Positions 1-9,205 of a stretch of 64,000 nucleotides of DNA are shown here, one piece after another. Location of the stretch: the NCBI RefSeq assembly GCF_000526315.1, contig NZ_JAFV01000001.1, positions 2,914,001-2,978,000 of the forward strand. Reading direction: 5' to 3'. Position 1 is the first letter of the stretch; every line of letters begins with the position of its first letter. The notes under the pieces were generated by a model that was not told the origin of the DNA, searched no databases, and saw nothing but the letters and a program-made list of their open reading frames with translations. The position numbers and the translations under genes are program-made. This DNA is from Methylopila sp. 73B. GTDB lineage: Bacteria; Pseudomonadota; Alphaproteobacteria; Rhizobiales; Methylopilaceae.

Positions 1-2
1 CG

Positions 3-1049
3 ACCGAATGGATCAAGGTGATCGAAGCGGGGCACCCCGTGCCGGACGCCGCCGGCCTCCAGGGCGCGGCCGACACGATCGCGCTCGCCGAACAGGCTGG
101 TCCGGACGACCTCGTGGTCGCGCTCATCACCGGCGGCGGCTCCGCCAACTGGGTCGCGCCGGCGGCCGGTCTCGACCTCGCGGTCAAGCAGGGCACGACC
201 AAAGCGCTGCTGCGCTCCGGCGCGCCGATCGACGCCATCAACACCGTGCGCAAGCACCTCTCGCGCATCAAGGGCGGCCGCCTCGCCCGCGCCGCTTACC
301 CCGCCAAGGTCGTGACGCTCGCGATCTCCGACGTGCCGCGCGACGACCCCTCGGTCATCGCCTCCGGCCCCACCGTGCCGGACGCCTCGACGCTGGCCGA
401 CGCCCGCGCGGCGCTGGAGCGGTACAAGGTGACGCCGCACCCGGACGTGGCGCGGGCGTTGTCGGACCCGGCGAACGAGAGCCCGAAGCCGGGCGACGCC
501 GCGTTCGAGCACGCGAGCTTCACCGTCGTCTCGCGTCCCGCGGACGCGCTGGCCGCGGCGATCAAGACGCTCGAGGACGCGGGCGTCGAGGTGCGGGTGG
601 TCGGCGCCGACCTCGAGGGCGAGGCGCGCGAGGTCGCCGCCGAGCACGCCGCGATCGCGCGCGGGCTCGAAGCGCTGGCGAGGCCGGTGGCGCTGATCTC
701 GGGCGGCGAGCTCACCGTCACCATCCGCGGCCAGAACGGGCGCGGCGGGCCGAACCAGGAGTACGCGCTGGCGCTGGCGCATGCGCTCAGGGGCGTCTCG
801 GGATGGGCCGCGCTCGCCGGCGACACCGACGGCGCGGACGGCGGCGGCGGATCGCCCGAGGACCCGGCCGGCGCCGTGGTCGATCCGGGCACGCTCGAGC
901 GCGCCGACGCCAAGGGTCTCGATACCGCCCACTTCCTGGCGGAGAACGACAGCACCGGATTCTTCGAGCAGACGGGGGACGGGCTCTACACCGGCCCGAC
1001 GTGCACGAATGTCAACGACCTGCGCATTCTGCTCGTTGACAGCGTTTAA
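3..1049 (+). CDS. Glycerate 2-kinase (MOFRL family), 5'-truncated by window edge
   Basis: Phosphorylates D-glycerate to 2-phosphoglycerate, feeding lower glycolysis. The reading frame is open to the window edge, so the N-terminus (roughly 70-80 residues of a usual ~420) lies outside. Visible family signatures are the GGGSA turn near residue 45, the region KHLSRIKGGRLAR, the ISDVPRDDPSVIASGP block, and the C-terminal MOFRL part with GRGGPNQEYALALA, DTDGADG and a GPTCTNVNDL ending. Older annotations call this family TtuD/hydroxypyruvate reductase, but family knowledge supports kinase activity. Its product 2-phosphoglycerate is two steps from the pyruvate kinase encoded just downstream on the same strand, which fits a shared metabolic neighbourhood. 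Confidence 0.9.
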   Translation, partial: TEWIKVIEAGHPVPDAAGLQGAADTIALAEQAGPDDLVVALITGGGSANWVAPAAGLDLAVKQGTTKALLRSGAPIDAINTVRKHLSRIKGGRLARAAYPAKVVTLAISDVPRDDPSVIASGPTVPDASTLADARAALERYKVTPHPDVARALSDPANESPKPGDAAFEHASFTVVSRPADALAAAIKTLEDAGVEVRVVGADLEGEAREVAAEHAAIARGLEALARPVALISGGELTVTIRGQNGRGGPNQEYALALAHALRGVSGWAALAGDTDGADGGGGSPEDPAGAVVDPGTLERADAKGLDTAHFLAENDSTGFFEQTGDGLYTGPTCTNVNDLRILLVDSV

Positions 1050-1104
1050 CCATCACCGCACAAAGCGCCCCTGACGCGTCGCAACGCCAGCGTTCCCCCG
1101 CCGT

Positions 1105-1665
1105 ATGACGATTCGCTTTCCAGAATGCCCGCGCGTTCAGCGCCGTCTCCCGCATCTCGCGGTCGCAGTCGGCGTCGTCGCGGCGGGCGTTGTGGCGGCG
1201 GGGGCGGCGCAGGCGGACTTCCGCCTCTGCAACAAGACCGACAGCCGCATCGGCGTTTCGATCGGCTACAAGGACAAGGACGTCTGGTCGACCGAGGGCT
1301 GGTGGAACGTCTCCGCCAACTCCTGCGAGACGCTGCTTCGGGGGCCGCTGGCCGCTCGCTTCTACTACGTCTACGCGATCGACTACGACCGCGGCGGCGA
1401 ATGGAACGGCAAGGCTTACATGTGCACCCGCGGCAAGGAATTCACAATTCGGGGGATCGAAGACTGCCTCGCGCGCGGTTATGACCGTTCCGGATTCTTC
1501 GAGATCGACACCGGCGAACAGAGGAGCTGGACGGTGCAGTTGACCGAACCGACCGCGAGGGCGGCCGACCCGGCCCAGACCCAGCCGGCCCCGCGCGCGG
1601 CCGTTCCGCCCGCCGCGACGAACGGCGCCAGCGCCGGCGTCCTGCTGGGCGCTGCGGTCCGATGA
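1105..1665 (+). CDS. DUF1036 domain secreted protein
   Basis: 186-residue protein with a probable export signal (hydrophobic run AVAVGVVAAGVVAAGAAQA, cleavage likely after residue ~37) followed by a DUF1036 domain beginning FRLCNKTDSRIGVSIGY. The domain has conserved aromatic and cysteine positions (GWWNVSANSCETLL, YMCTRGKEFTI). The C-terminus after residue ~150 is Ala/Pro-rich and probably disordered. Function is unknown for the family. The stop overlaps the start of pyruvate kinase in an ATGA arrangement, so translation of the two genes is probably coupled. This DUF1036-pyk pairing is common in Rhizobiales (family knowledge). Confidence 0.85.
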   Translation: MTIRFPECPRVQRRLPHLAVAVGVVAAGVVAAGAAQADFRLCNKTDSRIGVSIGYKDKDVWSTEGWWNVSANSCETLLRGPLAARFYYVYAIDYDRGGEWNGKAYMCTRGKEFTIRGIEDCLARGYDRSGFFEIDTGEQRSWTVQLTEPTARAADPAQTQPAPRAAVPPAATNGASAGVLLGAAVR

Positions 1666-3098
1666 GGCGGCTGCGACGCGTCAAGATTCTGGCGACCCTT
1701 GGACCGGCATCATCGACGCCCGAGATGGTCGAGAAGCTGTTCCGTGCGGGAACCGACGTCTTCCGCATCAACATGAGCCACACCAGTCACGACCGGATGC
1801 GCGAGCTCGTGCAGACGATCCGCGACGTCGAGGACGAGGTCGGCCGCCCGATCGGCATCCTGATCGACCTGCAGGGCCCGAAGCTGCGCGTCGGCAAGTT
1901 CGCCGAGGGCGCCGCCATGCTGAAGGCGGGGCAGAGCTTCACGCTCGATTCCGACGAGACCCCGGGCGACGAGAACCGCGTGCGCCTGCCGCATCCGGAA
2001 ATCCTCGAGGCGCTTGAGCCCGGCCACACGCTTCTGCTCGACGACGGCAAGATCCGCCTCGTCGCGCGATCCTGCACGCCGACGTCGACGACCGCCGAAG
2101 TGGTCGTCGGCGGCCGCCTGTCGGACCGCAAGGGCGTCAGCCTGCCGGACACGCTGATCAAGACCTCGGCGATGACGCCGAAGGACCACGCCGACCTCGA
2201 GGCCGCGCTCGCGACCGAGAGCGTCGACTGGATCGCGCTGTCCTTCGTGCAGCGGCCGGAAGACATCTCGGAGGCCCGCGACATCATCAAGGGCCGGGTC
2301 GGGGTGATGACCAAGATCGAGAAGCCGCAGGCGATGACCCGGCTCGCCGAGATCATCGAGCTGTCGGACTCGGTCATGGTCGCGCGCGGCGACCTTGGCG
2401 TTGAGATGCCGCTCGAGAAGGTGCCGGGCCTGCAGAAGCAGATGACCCGCGCCTGCCGCCGCGCCGGCAAGCCGGTGATCATCGCGACGCAGATGCTCGA
2501 ATCGATGATCACGCAGGCGACGCCGACCCGCGCCGAAGTCTCGGACGTGGCGACGGCGGTGTTCGAAGGCGCGGACGCGATCATGCTGTCCGCCGAAAGC
2601 GCCGCCGGCGCCTACCCGGTCGAGGCGGTCGCTATGATGAACTCGATCGCGACCAACGTGGAGAGCGATCCCTACTACCGCTCGATCATCGACGCCCAGC
2701 ACGCCGAGCCCGAGGCGACGGGCGCCGACGCGATTTCGGCCGCCGCGCGGCAGATCGCCGAGACGCTCGACCTCGCCGCGATCATCTGCTGGACGGCATA
2801 CGGCACGACCGCGCGGCGCGCCGCGCGCGAGCGGCCGAAGCAGCCGATCATCGCGCTGACGCCGAGCCTCGAGACCAGCCGGCGCCTCGCGCTCGTCTGG
2901 GGCGTGCATTCGGTGCTGACGCACGACGCCCACGATCTCGACGACATGGTCGACCGCGGCTGCGACATCGCCAAGGACCAGGGCATCGCCCAGGACGGCG
3001 AGCGCGTCATCATCTCCGCCGGCGTCCCGCTCCGGACGCCCGGCGCGACCAACATGTTGCGCATCGCCTACGTCGACGGCGACCACAAGCGCGACTGA
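1662..3098 (+). CDS. pyk: Pyruvate kinase
   Basis: 478 residues, the normal bacterial length. Converts phosphoenolpyruvate and ADP to pyruvate and ATP, cytosolic. The barrel begins VKILATLGPASS. Substrate residues are present in FRINMSH (R35, N37, S39). The active-site block MTKIEKPQAM gives K218 and metal ligand E220, and ARGDLGVEMP gives D244. A B domain is inserted at about residues 72-170 and a C-terminal domain starts near 350. The start ATG overlaps the stop of the DUF1036 gene by four bases. A strong hairpin terminator follows at 3125-3157. Confidence 0.97.
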   Translation: MRRLRRVKILATLGPASSTPEMVEKLFRAGTDVFRINMSHTSHDRMRELVQTIRDVEDEVGRPIGILIDLQGPKLRVGKFAEGAAMLKAGQSFTLDSDETPGDENRVRLPHPEILEALEPGHTLLLDDGKIRLVARSCTPTSTTAEVVVGGRLSDRKGVSLPDTLIKTSAMTPKDHADLEAALATESVDWIALSFVQRPEDISEARDIIKGRVGVMTKIEKPQAMTRLAEIIELSDSVMVARGDLGVEMPLEKVPGLQKQMTRACRRAGKPVIIATQMLESMITQATPTRAEVSDVATAVFEGADAIMLSAESAAGAYPVEAVAMMNSIATNVESDPYYRSIIDAQHAEPEATGADAISAAARQIAETLDLAAIICWTAYGTTARRAARERPKQPIIALTPSLETSRRLALVWGVHSVLTHDAHDLDDMVDRGCDIAKDQGIAQDGERVIISAGVPLRTPGATNMLRIAYVDGDHKRD

Positions 3099-3124
3099 CG
3101 CGGCCGGATCTGCATGTGAGACCC

Positions 3125-3157
3125 AAGACGGCGCGCCTGCGAAGGGCGCGCCGTCTT
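3125..3157. terminator. Bidirectional hairpin terminator between convergent genes
   Basis: Perfect 13-base stem: 3125-3137 (AAGACGGCGCGCC) pairs with 3145-3157 around a 7-base loop. It lies 27 bases after the pyruvate kinase stop on the plus strand. Its right arm also overlaps the stop codon of the convergent alpha/beta hydrolase (3156-3158), so it can serve both strands. Confidence 0.8.
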
Positions 3158-4142
3158 ACTTTTGAGCGGGCGTCCTCATGGCCAGCGCGTCGATCTCGTC
3201 GACCACGCGGTCGGTCGCGCCCCAGTGCGGCATGTGGCCGACGCCGGGAATGACGACCAGCCTGGAGCCCCGGATCTCCCGCGCCAGCGGGCGCGAGTGC
3301 ACCTCTGGCGCCACGATGCCGTCCTTGTCGGACGTGACGATCGTGGTCGGCACGCGGATGGCGCCGTAGCGCGGCGCCTGGGCGTGCAGGAACGCGTTGA
3401 GATCGGTCAGGTCCTGGGCGTTGGCGCGAAACTCCGAAGGCCGCAGGACGAGCTTCGCGTCGGTGCGCTCGACGTAGTCCGGCGGCGTCGGGCGAGGCGC
3501 GAACACGCTTGCGATCGCGCGGTCGAAGGTGGCGAGGCCGACGGGGGCGACGATCGTCGCCGCGAACAGGTCGCCGACCAGCGGCGTCGCGGCGACGCTG
3601 TTGTACCAGGCGACCCCGCCCGGCCAGGGATGCGTCGCGCCCGAAAGCAGCGCGAGCCCCGACACGTGGTCGGGATGGTCGAGCGCGAGGTTCGTCGCGA
3701 CCGAGCCCGCCCAGGAATGGCCCACGACGACCACGCGGCCGACGCGGAGCGCCTCCAGCGCCTGGACGACGGCGTCCGCCTGGGCGGCGGGAGAGGCCAT
3801 CTCACGCCCGCCGAGTCGATCGCTGCGGCCATGGCCCGGACGGTCGACGAGGATCACGCGATGCCGCGCGGCGAGCCGCCGGCCGATCGACTCCTCGAGG
3901 TCCTTGAGGTTTCCGCTCGCGCCATGAAGCAGAAGCAGCGTCCGCCCTGAGCCGCGCCCCTGCGGCTCCAGGATGACGACGTTAAGCGCGCCGCCGCGCA
4001 CCGGCACGCGCAGGGTCTCGGCGTTGGCCTTCGCGGCGAGCTGCTCGCCCCGGCGGGCCTCGACGGCGGACGCGGCGGCCAGCAACGCCGCAAGCGTCAG
4101 CGTCGCCGCGACGACGAAGGTCGCCACCTTTCTGGAGCGCAT
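3156..4142 (-). CDS. Alpha/beta-fold hydrolase, membrane-anchored or exported
   Basis: 328 residues with an N-terminal hydrophobic segment (VATFVVAATLTLAALLAAASA) that is either a signal anchor or signal peptide. The hydrolase core shows the oxyanion HG at 73-74 (LLHGASGN), the nucleophile elbow GHSWAG with S143, an acid candidate in SDKDGIVAP (D272/D274) and H303 in GVGHMPHW. A complete catalytic triad is therefore visible. Substrate is not predictable. Its start overlaps the stop of the upstream TPR protein by one base (TGATG), indicating a two-gene translationally coupled operon. Confidence 0.85.
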   Translation of the reverse strand: MRSRKVATFVVAATLTLAALLAAASAVEARRGEQLAAKANAETLRVPVRGGALNVVILEPQGRGSGRTLLLLHGASGNLKDLEESIGRRLAARHRVILVDRPGHGRSDRLGGREMASPAAQADAVVQALEALRVGRVVVVGHSWAGSVATNLALDHPDHVSGLALLSGATHPWPGGVAWYNSVAATPLVGDLFAATIVAPVGLATFDRAIASVFAPRPTPPDYVERTDAKLVLRPSEFRANAQDLTDLNAFLHAQAPRYGAIRVPTTIVTSDKDGIVAPEVHSRPLAREIRGSRLVVIPGVGHMPHWGATDRVVDEIDALAMRTPAQK

Positions 4143-4822
4143 CAGATGGGCTGGCCTTCGACCTTCAGCGTCAGTTCGTCGATCTCACGCTTAAGCCCCT
4201 CGGCGGCGGGATAGAGCGCGTAGGCCTTGCGGTAGGCGGCGAGCGCCTTCGCGTCCAGACCGGACTCCTGCAGGATGCGGCCCAGCCCGATCCAGACGCC
4301 GAAGTGGCGGGGCTCCCGCAGCAGCGTCTCATGCATGTCGACCATCGCCTGGTCGTAGTCGTTGGCCGCGGCGTGGATCGCCGCCCGGCGGCTCCAGCCC
4401 TCGGCGAAGTCCGGCTTGAGGCTGACGACCTCGCCGAGGATCTTCAGCGCCATGCCGGTGTTGGCCTTGCGCTGCGCCTCGAGCGCGCGGGTGGTGAGGA
4501 GATCGACCGTGTCGCTGCCGGAGCGCGTCCAGAGCGACTGGACAGCGACCGCGATGCGTTTGGCCGTTTGGGGGTCCTCGGTCTTCGCCAGACGGTCGAG
4601 AAGCTCGTCGACCGCCTTGCCGCGCCCGTCGCGCGCGCTCTCGCCGGTCACCGCGGGATCAGCGGCGGGCGGCGACGGCGGGGCCGCCTCGGGCGGGGTC
4701 GGAAGGATGGGGGTCGTGGTCTCCGGCGAGCCGTCGAGCGGCGGCGCAGGCTGCGCGGAGGCTCCTGCGCAGCCGAGACCAAGAGCGACCGCCACGGTCG
4801 CGAGAAACTGAAAACGCATCAT
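4142..4822 (-). CDS. Exported TPR-repeat protein
   Basis: 226 residues. A Sec signal peptide (FLATVAVALGLGCAGASA, cleavage before QP) precedes a Pro-rich linker (residues ~25-58). A helical region follows, with TPR-type repeats from about 110 to 205 (KANTGMALKILGEVVSLKPDFAEGWSRRAAI and the two units after it). TPR proteins are protein-interaction scaffolds and no enzymatic motif is present. It is coupled by a one-base overlap to the downstream hydrolase, suggesting a joint envelope-associated role. The cysteine in the signal region lacks a good lipobox, so a lipoprotein is less likely. Confidence 0.75.
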   Translation of the reverse strand: MMRFQFLATVAVALGLGCAGASAQPAPPLDGSPETTTPILPTPPEAAPPSPPAADPAVTGESARDGRGKAVDELLDRLAKTEDPQTAKRIAVAVQSLWTRSGSDTVDLLTTRALEAQRKANTGMALKILGEVVSLKPDFAEGWSRRAAIHAAANDYDQAMVDMHETLLREPRHFGVWIGLGRILQESGLDAKALAAYRKAYALYPAAEGLKREIDELTLKVEGQPI

Positions 4823-4940
4823 GGCCCGAAGCTTACGCTCCGGACCTGCGCGTCGTCAAAACACATAAGCCTGCAAGACCTGCACGCGGCGCGTGCGCCG
4901 CGACGGCGATCCGCAACGAGGCGGAGGCCGTAGAACGCCT

Positions 4941-5066
4941 TCAGCCCTGGCGGGCCTTGTAGCGCTTCTGGGTCTTGTTGATGATGTAGACGCGGCCCTT
5001 GCGGCGCACGATGCGGTTGTCGCGGTGGCGGTTGCGCAGCGACTTCAGCGAGTTGCGGATCTTCAT
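4941..5066 (-). CDS. rpmJ: 50S ribosomal protein L36, zinc-free (type B) form
   Basis: 41 residues, [19 protein letters not shown]..., ending [11 protein letters not shown]. Strongly basic and matches the L36 family. There are no cysteines, so this is the zinc-independent C-minus form (also named ykgO). Start ATG at 5066-5064 is preceded by a GAGGACGAG Shine-Dalgarno region. A longer frame upstream exists but has no support, and L36 is always this short. It stands alone, as is usual in Alphaproteobacteria. A small perfect inverted repeat (4885-4902, CGCGGCGC arms) lies downstream without a T tract. Confidence 0.95.
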   Translation of the reverse strand: MKIRNSLKSLRNRHRDNRIVRRKGRVYIINKTQKRYKARQG

Positions 5067-5340
5067 GGCTCTCGTCCTCAAGACGCCGGCCGCGTGCGCG
5101 GCGACTTGCGTCGGTCGTGTTCGTGTCTGTCGGGGGCGGACAGGACGCGGATCGGCCGCGACCACGGCGACCGCCGGTTCGGGCCGCCTTCTAGTCGGAC
5201 GCGGGGCAATTTGCAAGGCCGGACGCGCGGTCTCCTCCGTCGCCCACGCCATCTCGCACCTGCGAAAGGCGAGATTGTCCGCGCGGCGCGCCTGTGGTCT
5301 AGGGGTCGTCAAAGACAAACAGAAAAAGGGGGATGCGGAC

Positions 5341-6231
5341 ATGGCCTCGGACCTGCGTCTGCGCCGCAGCGTGCTCTACATGCCGGGCTCCAACCAGCGC
5401 GCGCTGGACAAGGCCAAGACCCTCCACGCCGACGCCCTGATCCTCGACCTCGAGGACGCCGTCGCGCCCGACGCCAAGGACATCGCCCGCGAGCAGGTCT
5501 GCGCCGCCGTGAAGGCCGGCGGCTACGGCGACCGCGAACTCATCATCCGCGTGAATGCGCCGCAGACGCCCTGGGGCGAGGCCGACCTCCACGCGGCGAT
5601 CGAAGCCAAGCCCGACGCGATCCTGATGCCAAAGGTCTCCTCCCCCGCCGTGCTGGAGAGCATCGCAAACCGCCTCGAAGCGCTCGACGCGCCGGAGAGC
5701 GTGAAGATCTGGGCGATGATCGAGACGCCAGCGTCGATCCTGAACATCCGCGAGATCGCGGCCTCCCGCCGCCTGCTGCCGGGCGCCCGCCTCACCTGCC
5801 TGGTGCTCGGCACCAACGACCTCGCCAAGGACACCTGGGCGCAGATCGTGCCCGGCCGCGTGCCGATGCTGCCGTGGATCATGCTGGCGCTCGCCGCGGC
5901 CCGCGCGGAGGGCCTCACCATTCTCGACGGCGTGTTCAACGACATCGCCGACGTCGACGGCTGCCGCACCGAGTGCCGCCAGTCGCGCGACCTCGGCTTC
6001 GACGGCAAGACCATCATCCATCCCGACCAGATCGAACCCGCCAACACCAGCTTCGCGCCGACCGACGAGGAGGTCGCCCGCGCCCGCAAGGTGATCGAGG
6101 TGTTCGACGAGCCAGAGAACGCCAAGCGCGGCGCGATCAAGATCGACGGCCGCATGTACGAGCGCCAGCACATCGGCATGGCCCGCCGCGCCGTCGCCTG
6201 GCGCGAGGCGATCGACGCGAAGGGATACTGA
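5341..6231 (+). CDS. HpcH/HpaI-type CoA ester lyase (malyl-CoA lyase/thioesterase or CitE-like)
   Basis: 296 residues. The family cleaves or hydrolyses malyl-CoA, beta-methylmalyl-CoA or citramalyl-CoA type esters with Mg2+. Visible signatures are [27 protein letters not shown] (metal/CoA region), [13 protein letters not shown] with the metal-binding Glu, LGTNDLAKD with the metal Asp, and [13 protein letters not shown] near residue 220. Start ATG 5341 follows an AAAAAGGGGGA Shine-Dalgarno. The frame stays open upstream to about 4999 but crosses the L36 gene, so the shorter start is chosen. Whether it is the (3S)-malyl-CoA thioesterase, mesaconyl/citramalyl lyase or true malyl-CoA lyase cannot be separated by eye. 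Confidence 0.87.
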   Translation: MASDLRLRRSVLYMPGSNQRALDKAKTLHADALILDLEDAVAPDAKDIAREQVCAAVKAGGYGDRELIIRVNAPQTPWGEADLHAAIEAKPDAILMPKVSSPAVLESIANRLEALDAPESVKIWAMIETPASILNIREIAASRRLLPGARLTCLVLGTNDLAKDTWAQIVPGRVPMLPWIMLALAAARAEGLTILDGVFNDIADVDGCRTECRQSRDLGFDGKTIIHPDQIEPANTSFAPTDEEVARARKVIEVFDEPENAKRGAIKIDGRMYERQHIGMARRAVAWREAIDAKGY

Positions 6232-6325
6232 CGGCGCTCTCGCTCTGCAGGTCCGCGCGAAGCCGACAGTGGCTCCGCGCCTGCGGCTTGCGGATCGGGG
6301 GCCGGCCGGGGTCATATCGCCAGCG

Positions 6326-7537
6326 ATGATCGACCTCTCCCTCACGGAGGCGCGGCGCATCGCGCTTCTCGCCTGCGGCCTCGCGGGTCCGCGGCCCGCC
6401 CGCGCTGGCCCGGCGGCCCTGACCGCGCTCTACGACCGGCTGGCGATGACGCAGATCGACAGCGTCAACGTGCTCGCCCGCGCCCACCTGATGCCGGCGT
6501 TCTCCCGGCTCGGCGGCTACGACGTGGCCAGGCTCGACCGGATGCAGGCGGGGCCGAAGCGGGCGCTGTTCGAATACTGGGGGCACGAGGCCTCGCTGAT
6601 CCGGACGGACCTCCAGCCGGCGCTGCGCTGGCGCATGCAACGGGCTCGGGAGGGGCGCGGGATCTACGCGGGGCTCGCCAGATTCGGGCGCGAGCGAAAG
6701 GACTTCGTGGAGGCGACGCTGGCCGAGGTCGCTCGCCGCGGGCCGCTGTCTGCCGGCGAACTCGGGGCGGGCGCCAAGGGCGAAGGCGGCTGGTGGGGCT
6801 GGAGCGAGGCCAAGATCGCGCTGGAATGGCTGTTCTGGGCGGGCCTCGTCACCACCCGCGCCCGCCGCGGCTTCGAGCGGATCTACGACCTCACCGAGCG
6901 CGCCCTGCCCCAGGCCGCGGCCCTGCCGACGCCGGACGAGCCGGAAGCGCAGCGGATCCTGCTGCGGGCCGCCGCCGGGGCGCTCGGAATCGCGACCGCG
7001 GGCGACCTCAGGGCCTACTGGCGCATCGGGCCGGAGGACGCCAAGGCGCGGATCCCCGAGCTGGTCGAGGCTGGCGACCTCGTCCCGGCGCGCGTCGAGG
7101 GCTGGTCGCAGCCCGCCTATCTCGCGCGCGGCGCCGAGCCTCCGAAGCGGCGGCCGCGGGCCGCGGCGCTGGTCTCGCCGTTCGACCCGCTGCTCTGGGA
7201 GCGCGACCGGGCCGAGAGGCTCTTCGGATTCCGCTACCGCATCGAGATCTATGTGCCAGCGCACAAGCGCGAGCACGGCTACTACGTGCTTCCTTTCCTG
7301 ATGGGCGAGCGGATCGCCGCGCGTCTCGACCTCAAGGCGGACCGGGCCGCCGGCCGGCTGGTCGTCGCCGCCGCCCATCTCGAACCCGGGGCGCCGGCGG
7401 GCGAAACCGTCGAGGCGCTCGCGTCCGAGCTCGGGCGGTTGCGGGCGTGGCTCGAGCTGTCCGACGTCGCCGTCGCGCCGACAGGCGACCTCGCGCCGAC
7501 GCTGCAGAGCCATCTCGGCGATGGCTTCCGGGGTTAA
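6326..7537 (+). CDS. YcaQ/AlkX-like DNA glycosylase (HTH_42 family)
   Basis: 403 residues, the usual length for the winged-helix HTH_42 family. E. coli YcaQ and Streptomyces AlkZ of this family unhook DNA interstrand crosslinks and alkylated bases. The catalytic Q-x-D motif of the YcaQ branch is present as Q43-I-D45 in MTQIDSVNVL. Other family blocks are FEYWGHEASL, WEWLFWAGLV-type helices (residues ~165-180), VSPFDPLLWERDRAERLFGFRYRIEIYVPAHKR in pieces near 290-320, and GYYVLPFLMG. Start ATG 6326 is chosen over an upstream in-frame codon at 6269, because family proteins begin just before the LSLTEARRIAL helix. Confidence 0.85.
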   Translation: MIDLSLTEARRIALLACGLAGPRPARAGPAALTALYDRLAMTQIDSVNVLARAHLMPAFSRLGGYDVARLDRMQAGPKRALFEYWGHEASLIRTDLQPALRWRMQRAREGRGIYAGLARFGRERKDFVEATLAEVARRGPLSAGELGAGAKGEGGWWGWSEAKIALEWLFWAGLVTTRARRGFERIYDLTERALPQAAALPTPDEPEAQRILLRAAAGALGIATAGDLRAYWRIGPEDAKARIPELVEAGDLVPARVEGWSQPAYLARGAEPPKRRPRAAALVSPFDPLLWERDRAERLFGFRYRIEIYVPAHKREHGYYVLPFLMGERIAARLDLKADRAAGRLVVAAAHLEPGAPAGETVEALASELGRLRAWLELSDVAVAPTGDLAPTLQSHLGDGFRG

Positions 7538-7588
7538 CTTCGGTTAACCGGCGGTGAACGGGGAGTTAACGCGAGGGGAATCGCGGGG

Positions 7589-8059
7589 ATGCGGGTGCTG
7601 ATCGTCGAGGACGACATGGTGATCGCCGGCAATCTCGGCCCGATCATCACGCGGGCCGGCCATGATCTGGTCGGGCTGGCCGCCGACAAGGGAAGCGCAA
7701 TCGCCCTCCTGCGGTCGACCCGGGTCGACTTCGCCTTCATCGACATCCATCTGCTCGACGGCTGGACCGGCGTCGATGTGGCCCGCGTCGCCGGGGAGGA
7801 AGGCGCGGTCGCGGTCTTCACCACGGCGAACCGCAGCCTGGTGCCGGCGGATTTCGCCGGCGCCTGCGGGGTGATCGAAAAGCCCTATCGCGACGAGCCG
7901 ATCGAAGCCGCGCTCGCCTATGTCGCCGCCCGGCTCGCCGACGGCCGCGCCGCCGCCCCGCCGCCGCCCGGCCTCGAGCTGTCGCCGCAATGGGCCAAGC
8001 GGCTGAACGCGACCCGTCGCGCCCGGCCCGCCGCGACCGAAAGCCGGCCCGGCGTCTGA
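7589..8059 (+). CDS. Single-domain response regulator (receiver protein)
   Basis: 156 residues with a receiver domain over residues 1-~120. Acidic pocket D8/D9 (IVEDD), phospho-acceptor D52 (FAFIDIHLLDG) and K98 (VIEKPY) are all present. There is no DNA-binding or enzymatic output domain, only an Ala/Pro/Arg-rich tail. No histidine kinase is encoded beside it, so its partner is elsewhere. Such stand-alone receivers act as phosphate shuttles or protein-interaction switches. The start ATG is preceded by GAGGGGAATCGCGGGG. Confidence 0.85.
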   Translation: MRVLIVEDDMVIAGNLGPIITRAGHDLVGLAADKGSAIALLRSTRVDFAFIDIHLLDGWTGVDVARVAGEEGAVAVFTTANRSLVPADFAGACGVIEKPYRDEPIEAALAYVAARLADGRAAAPPPPGLELSPQWAKRLNATRRARPAATESRPGV

Positions 8060-8144
8060 AGCGCTTGCGCTCCGGCGCGCGCGCCGGTATCGGCGAAGCG
8101 TTCCGGGCGGCCGCTCCGCTCGGCGACCCAGGGAGAGAGCCCGC

Positions 8145-9104
8145 ATGGCCTCCAAGCTCGAGCAGCTCCGTCGGATGTCGGTGGTCGTGGCCGACACCGG
8201 CGAGATCGAAACCGTCCGCCGGCTCAAACCCCAGGACTGCACCACCAACCCGTCGCTCATCCTCAAGGCGGTGGACGGCGGCGCGGCGGCCGCGGTGGTC
8301 GACGAGGGCGTCGCCTGGGGCAAGCGCCAGTCGGGCGCGCCCGAGGCCGTCGCCCGCGCGGTCTGCGACCGGCTGGCCGTCTCGCTCGGGACCGAACTCA
8401 GCCGCATCGTGCCGGGCCGGGTCTCGACCGAGGTCGACGCCGACCTCTCCTTCGACGCCGAAGCGACCCTCGCCAAGGCCCGCGCCCTGATCGCCGACTA
8501 CAAGGAGCGCGGCGTCGAGCGCGACCGCGTCCTGGTCAAGATCGCCGCAACATGGGAGGGCGCGCAGGCCGCCAAGATCCTCCAGGCGGAGGGGATCGAC
8601 TGCAACATGACGCTGATCTTCGGCCTGCCGCAGGCGGCGATCTGCGCCGAGGCCAAGGCCTTCCTGATCTCGCCCTTCGTCGGCCGCATCCTGGACTGGC
8701 ACGTCAAGGCCGGCGGCGGCCCCTACGCCGCCGAGGAGGACCCCGGCGTCCGCTCGGTCAAGGCGATCTACGCCGACTACAAGAGCCGCGGCGTCGAGAC
8801 CGTGGTCATGGCGGCCTCGTTCCGCAACGCCGGCGAGATCGAGGCGCTGGCCGGCTGCGACCGGCTGACCATCAGCCCCGCCCTGCTCGACGAGCTGGCG
8901 GCGGCCGAGGGCGACCTGCCCCGCCGGCTCGACCCCGCGACGCCCGGCGACGCGCCCGCCCCCGCCCCCACCGACGAGGCCGGCTTCCGCTTCGCGCTCA
9001 ACCAGGACCCGATGGCGACGGAGAAGCTTGCGGAGGGCATCCGCCAGTTCGTCAAAGACCTCAACACTTTGCGCGGCCTGGTGGCGAAGCGTCTGGAGAG
9101 TTGA
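8145..9104 (+). CDS. tal: Transaldolase
   Basis: 319 residues, matching the TalB class. Transfers dihydroxyacetone units between sugar phosphates in the pentose phosphate pathway. Catalytic residues line up with E. coli TalB numbering: D17 (VADTG), E96 (RVSTEVDAD) and Schiff-base K132 (VLVKIAATWEG). CTTNPSLIL and the CNMTLIFGLPQA block are also conserved. Start ATG is preceded by CAGGGAGAG. No operon partner is evident; the following gene differs strongly in base composition. Confidence 0.96.
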   Translation: MASKLEQLRRMSVVVADTGEIETVRRLKPQDCTTNPSLILKAVDGGAAAAVVDEGVAWGKRQSGAPEAVARAVCDRLAVSLGTELSRIVPGRVSTEVDADLSFDAEATLAKARALIADYKERGVERDRVLVKIAATWEGAQAAKILQAEGIDCNMTLIFGLPQAAICAEAKAFLISPFVGRILDWHVKAGGGPYAAEEDPGVRSVKAIYADYKSRGVETVVMAASFRNAGEIEALAGCDRLTISPALLDELAAAEGDLPRRLDPATPGDAPAPAPTDEAGFRFALNQDPMATEKLAEGIRQFVKDLNTLRGLVAKRLES

Positions 9105-9205
9105 TCCGCTTCTGTCAGTCGGTTCGCTGACGCTTCGGCCGGGGAGGCTTTGACTCCTCTGGAGAAGGTGCTGCATCGTTAGCATCTGCAGCAGAGGGGA
9201 ATGAT

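Noticed and set aside
4999..5340. Upstream extension of the CoA ester lyase frame
   Set aside because: It overlaps the L36 gene on the other strand, has no family similarity, and a clear Shine-Dalgarno precedes ATG 5341.
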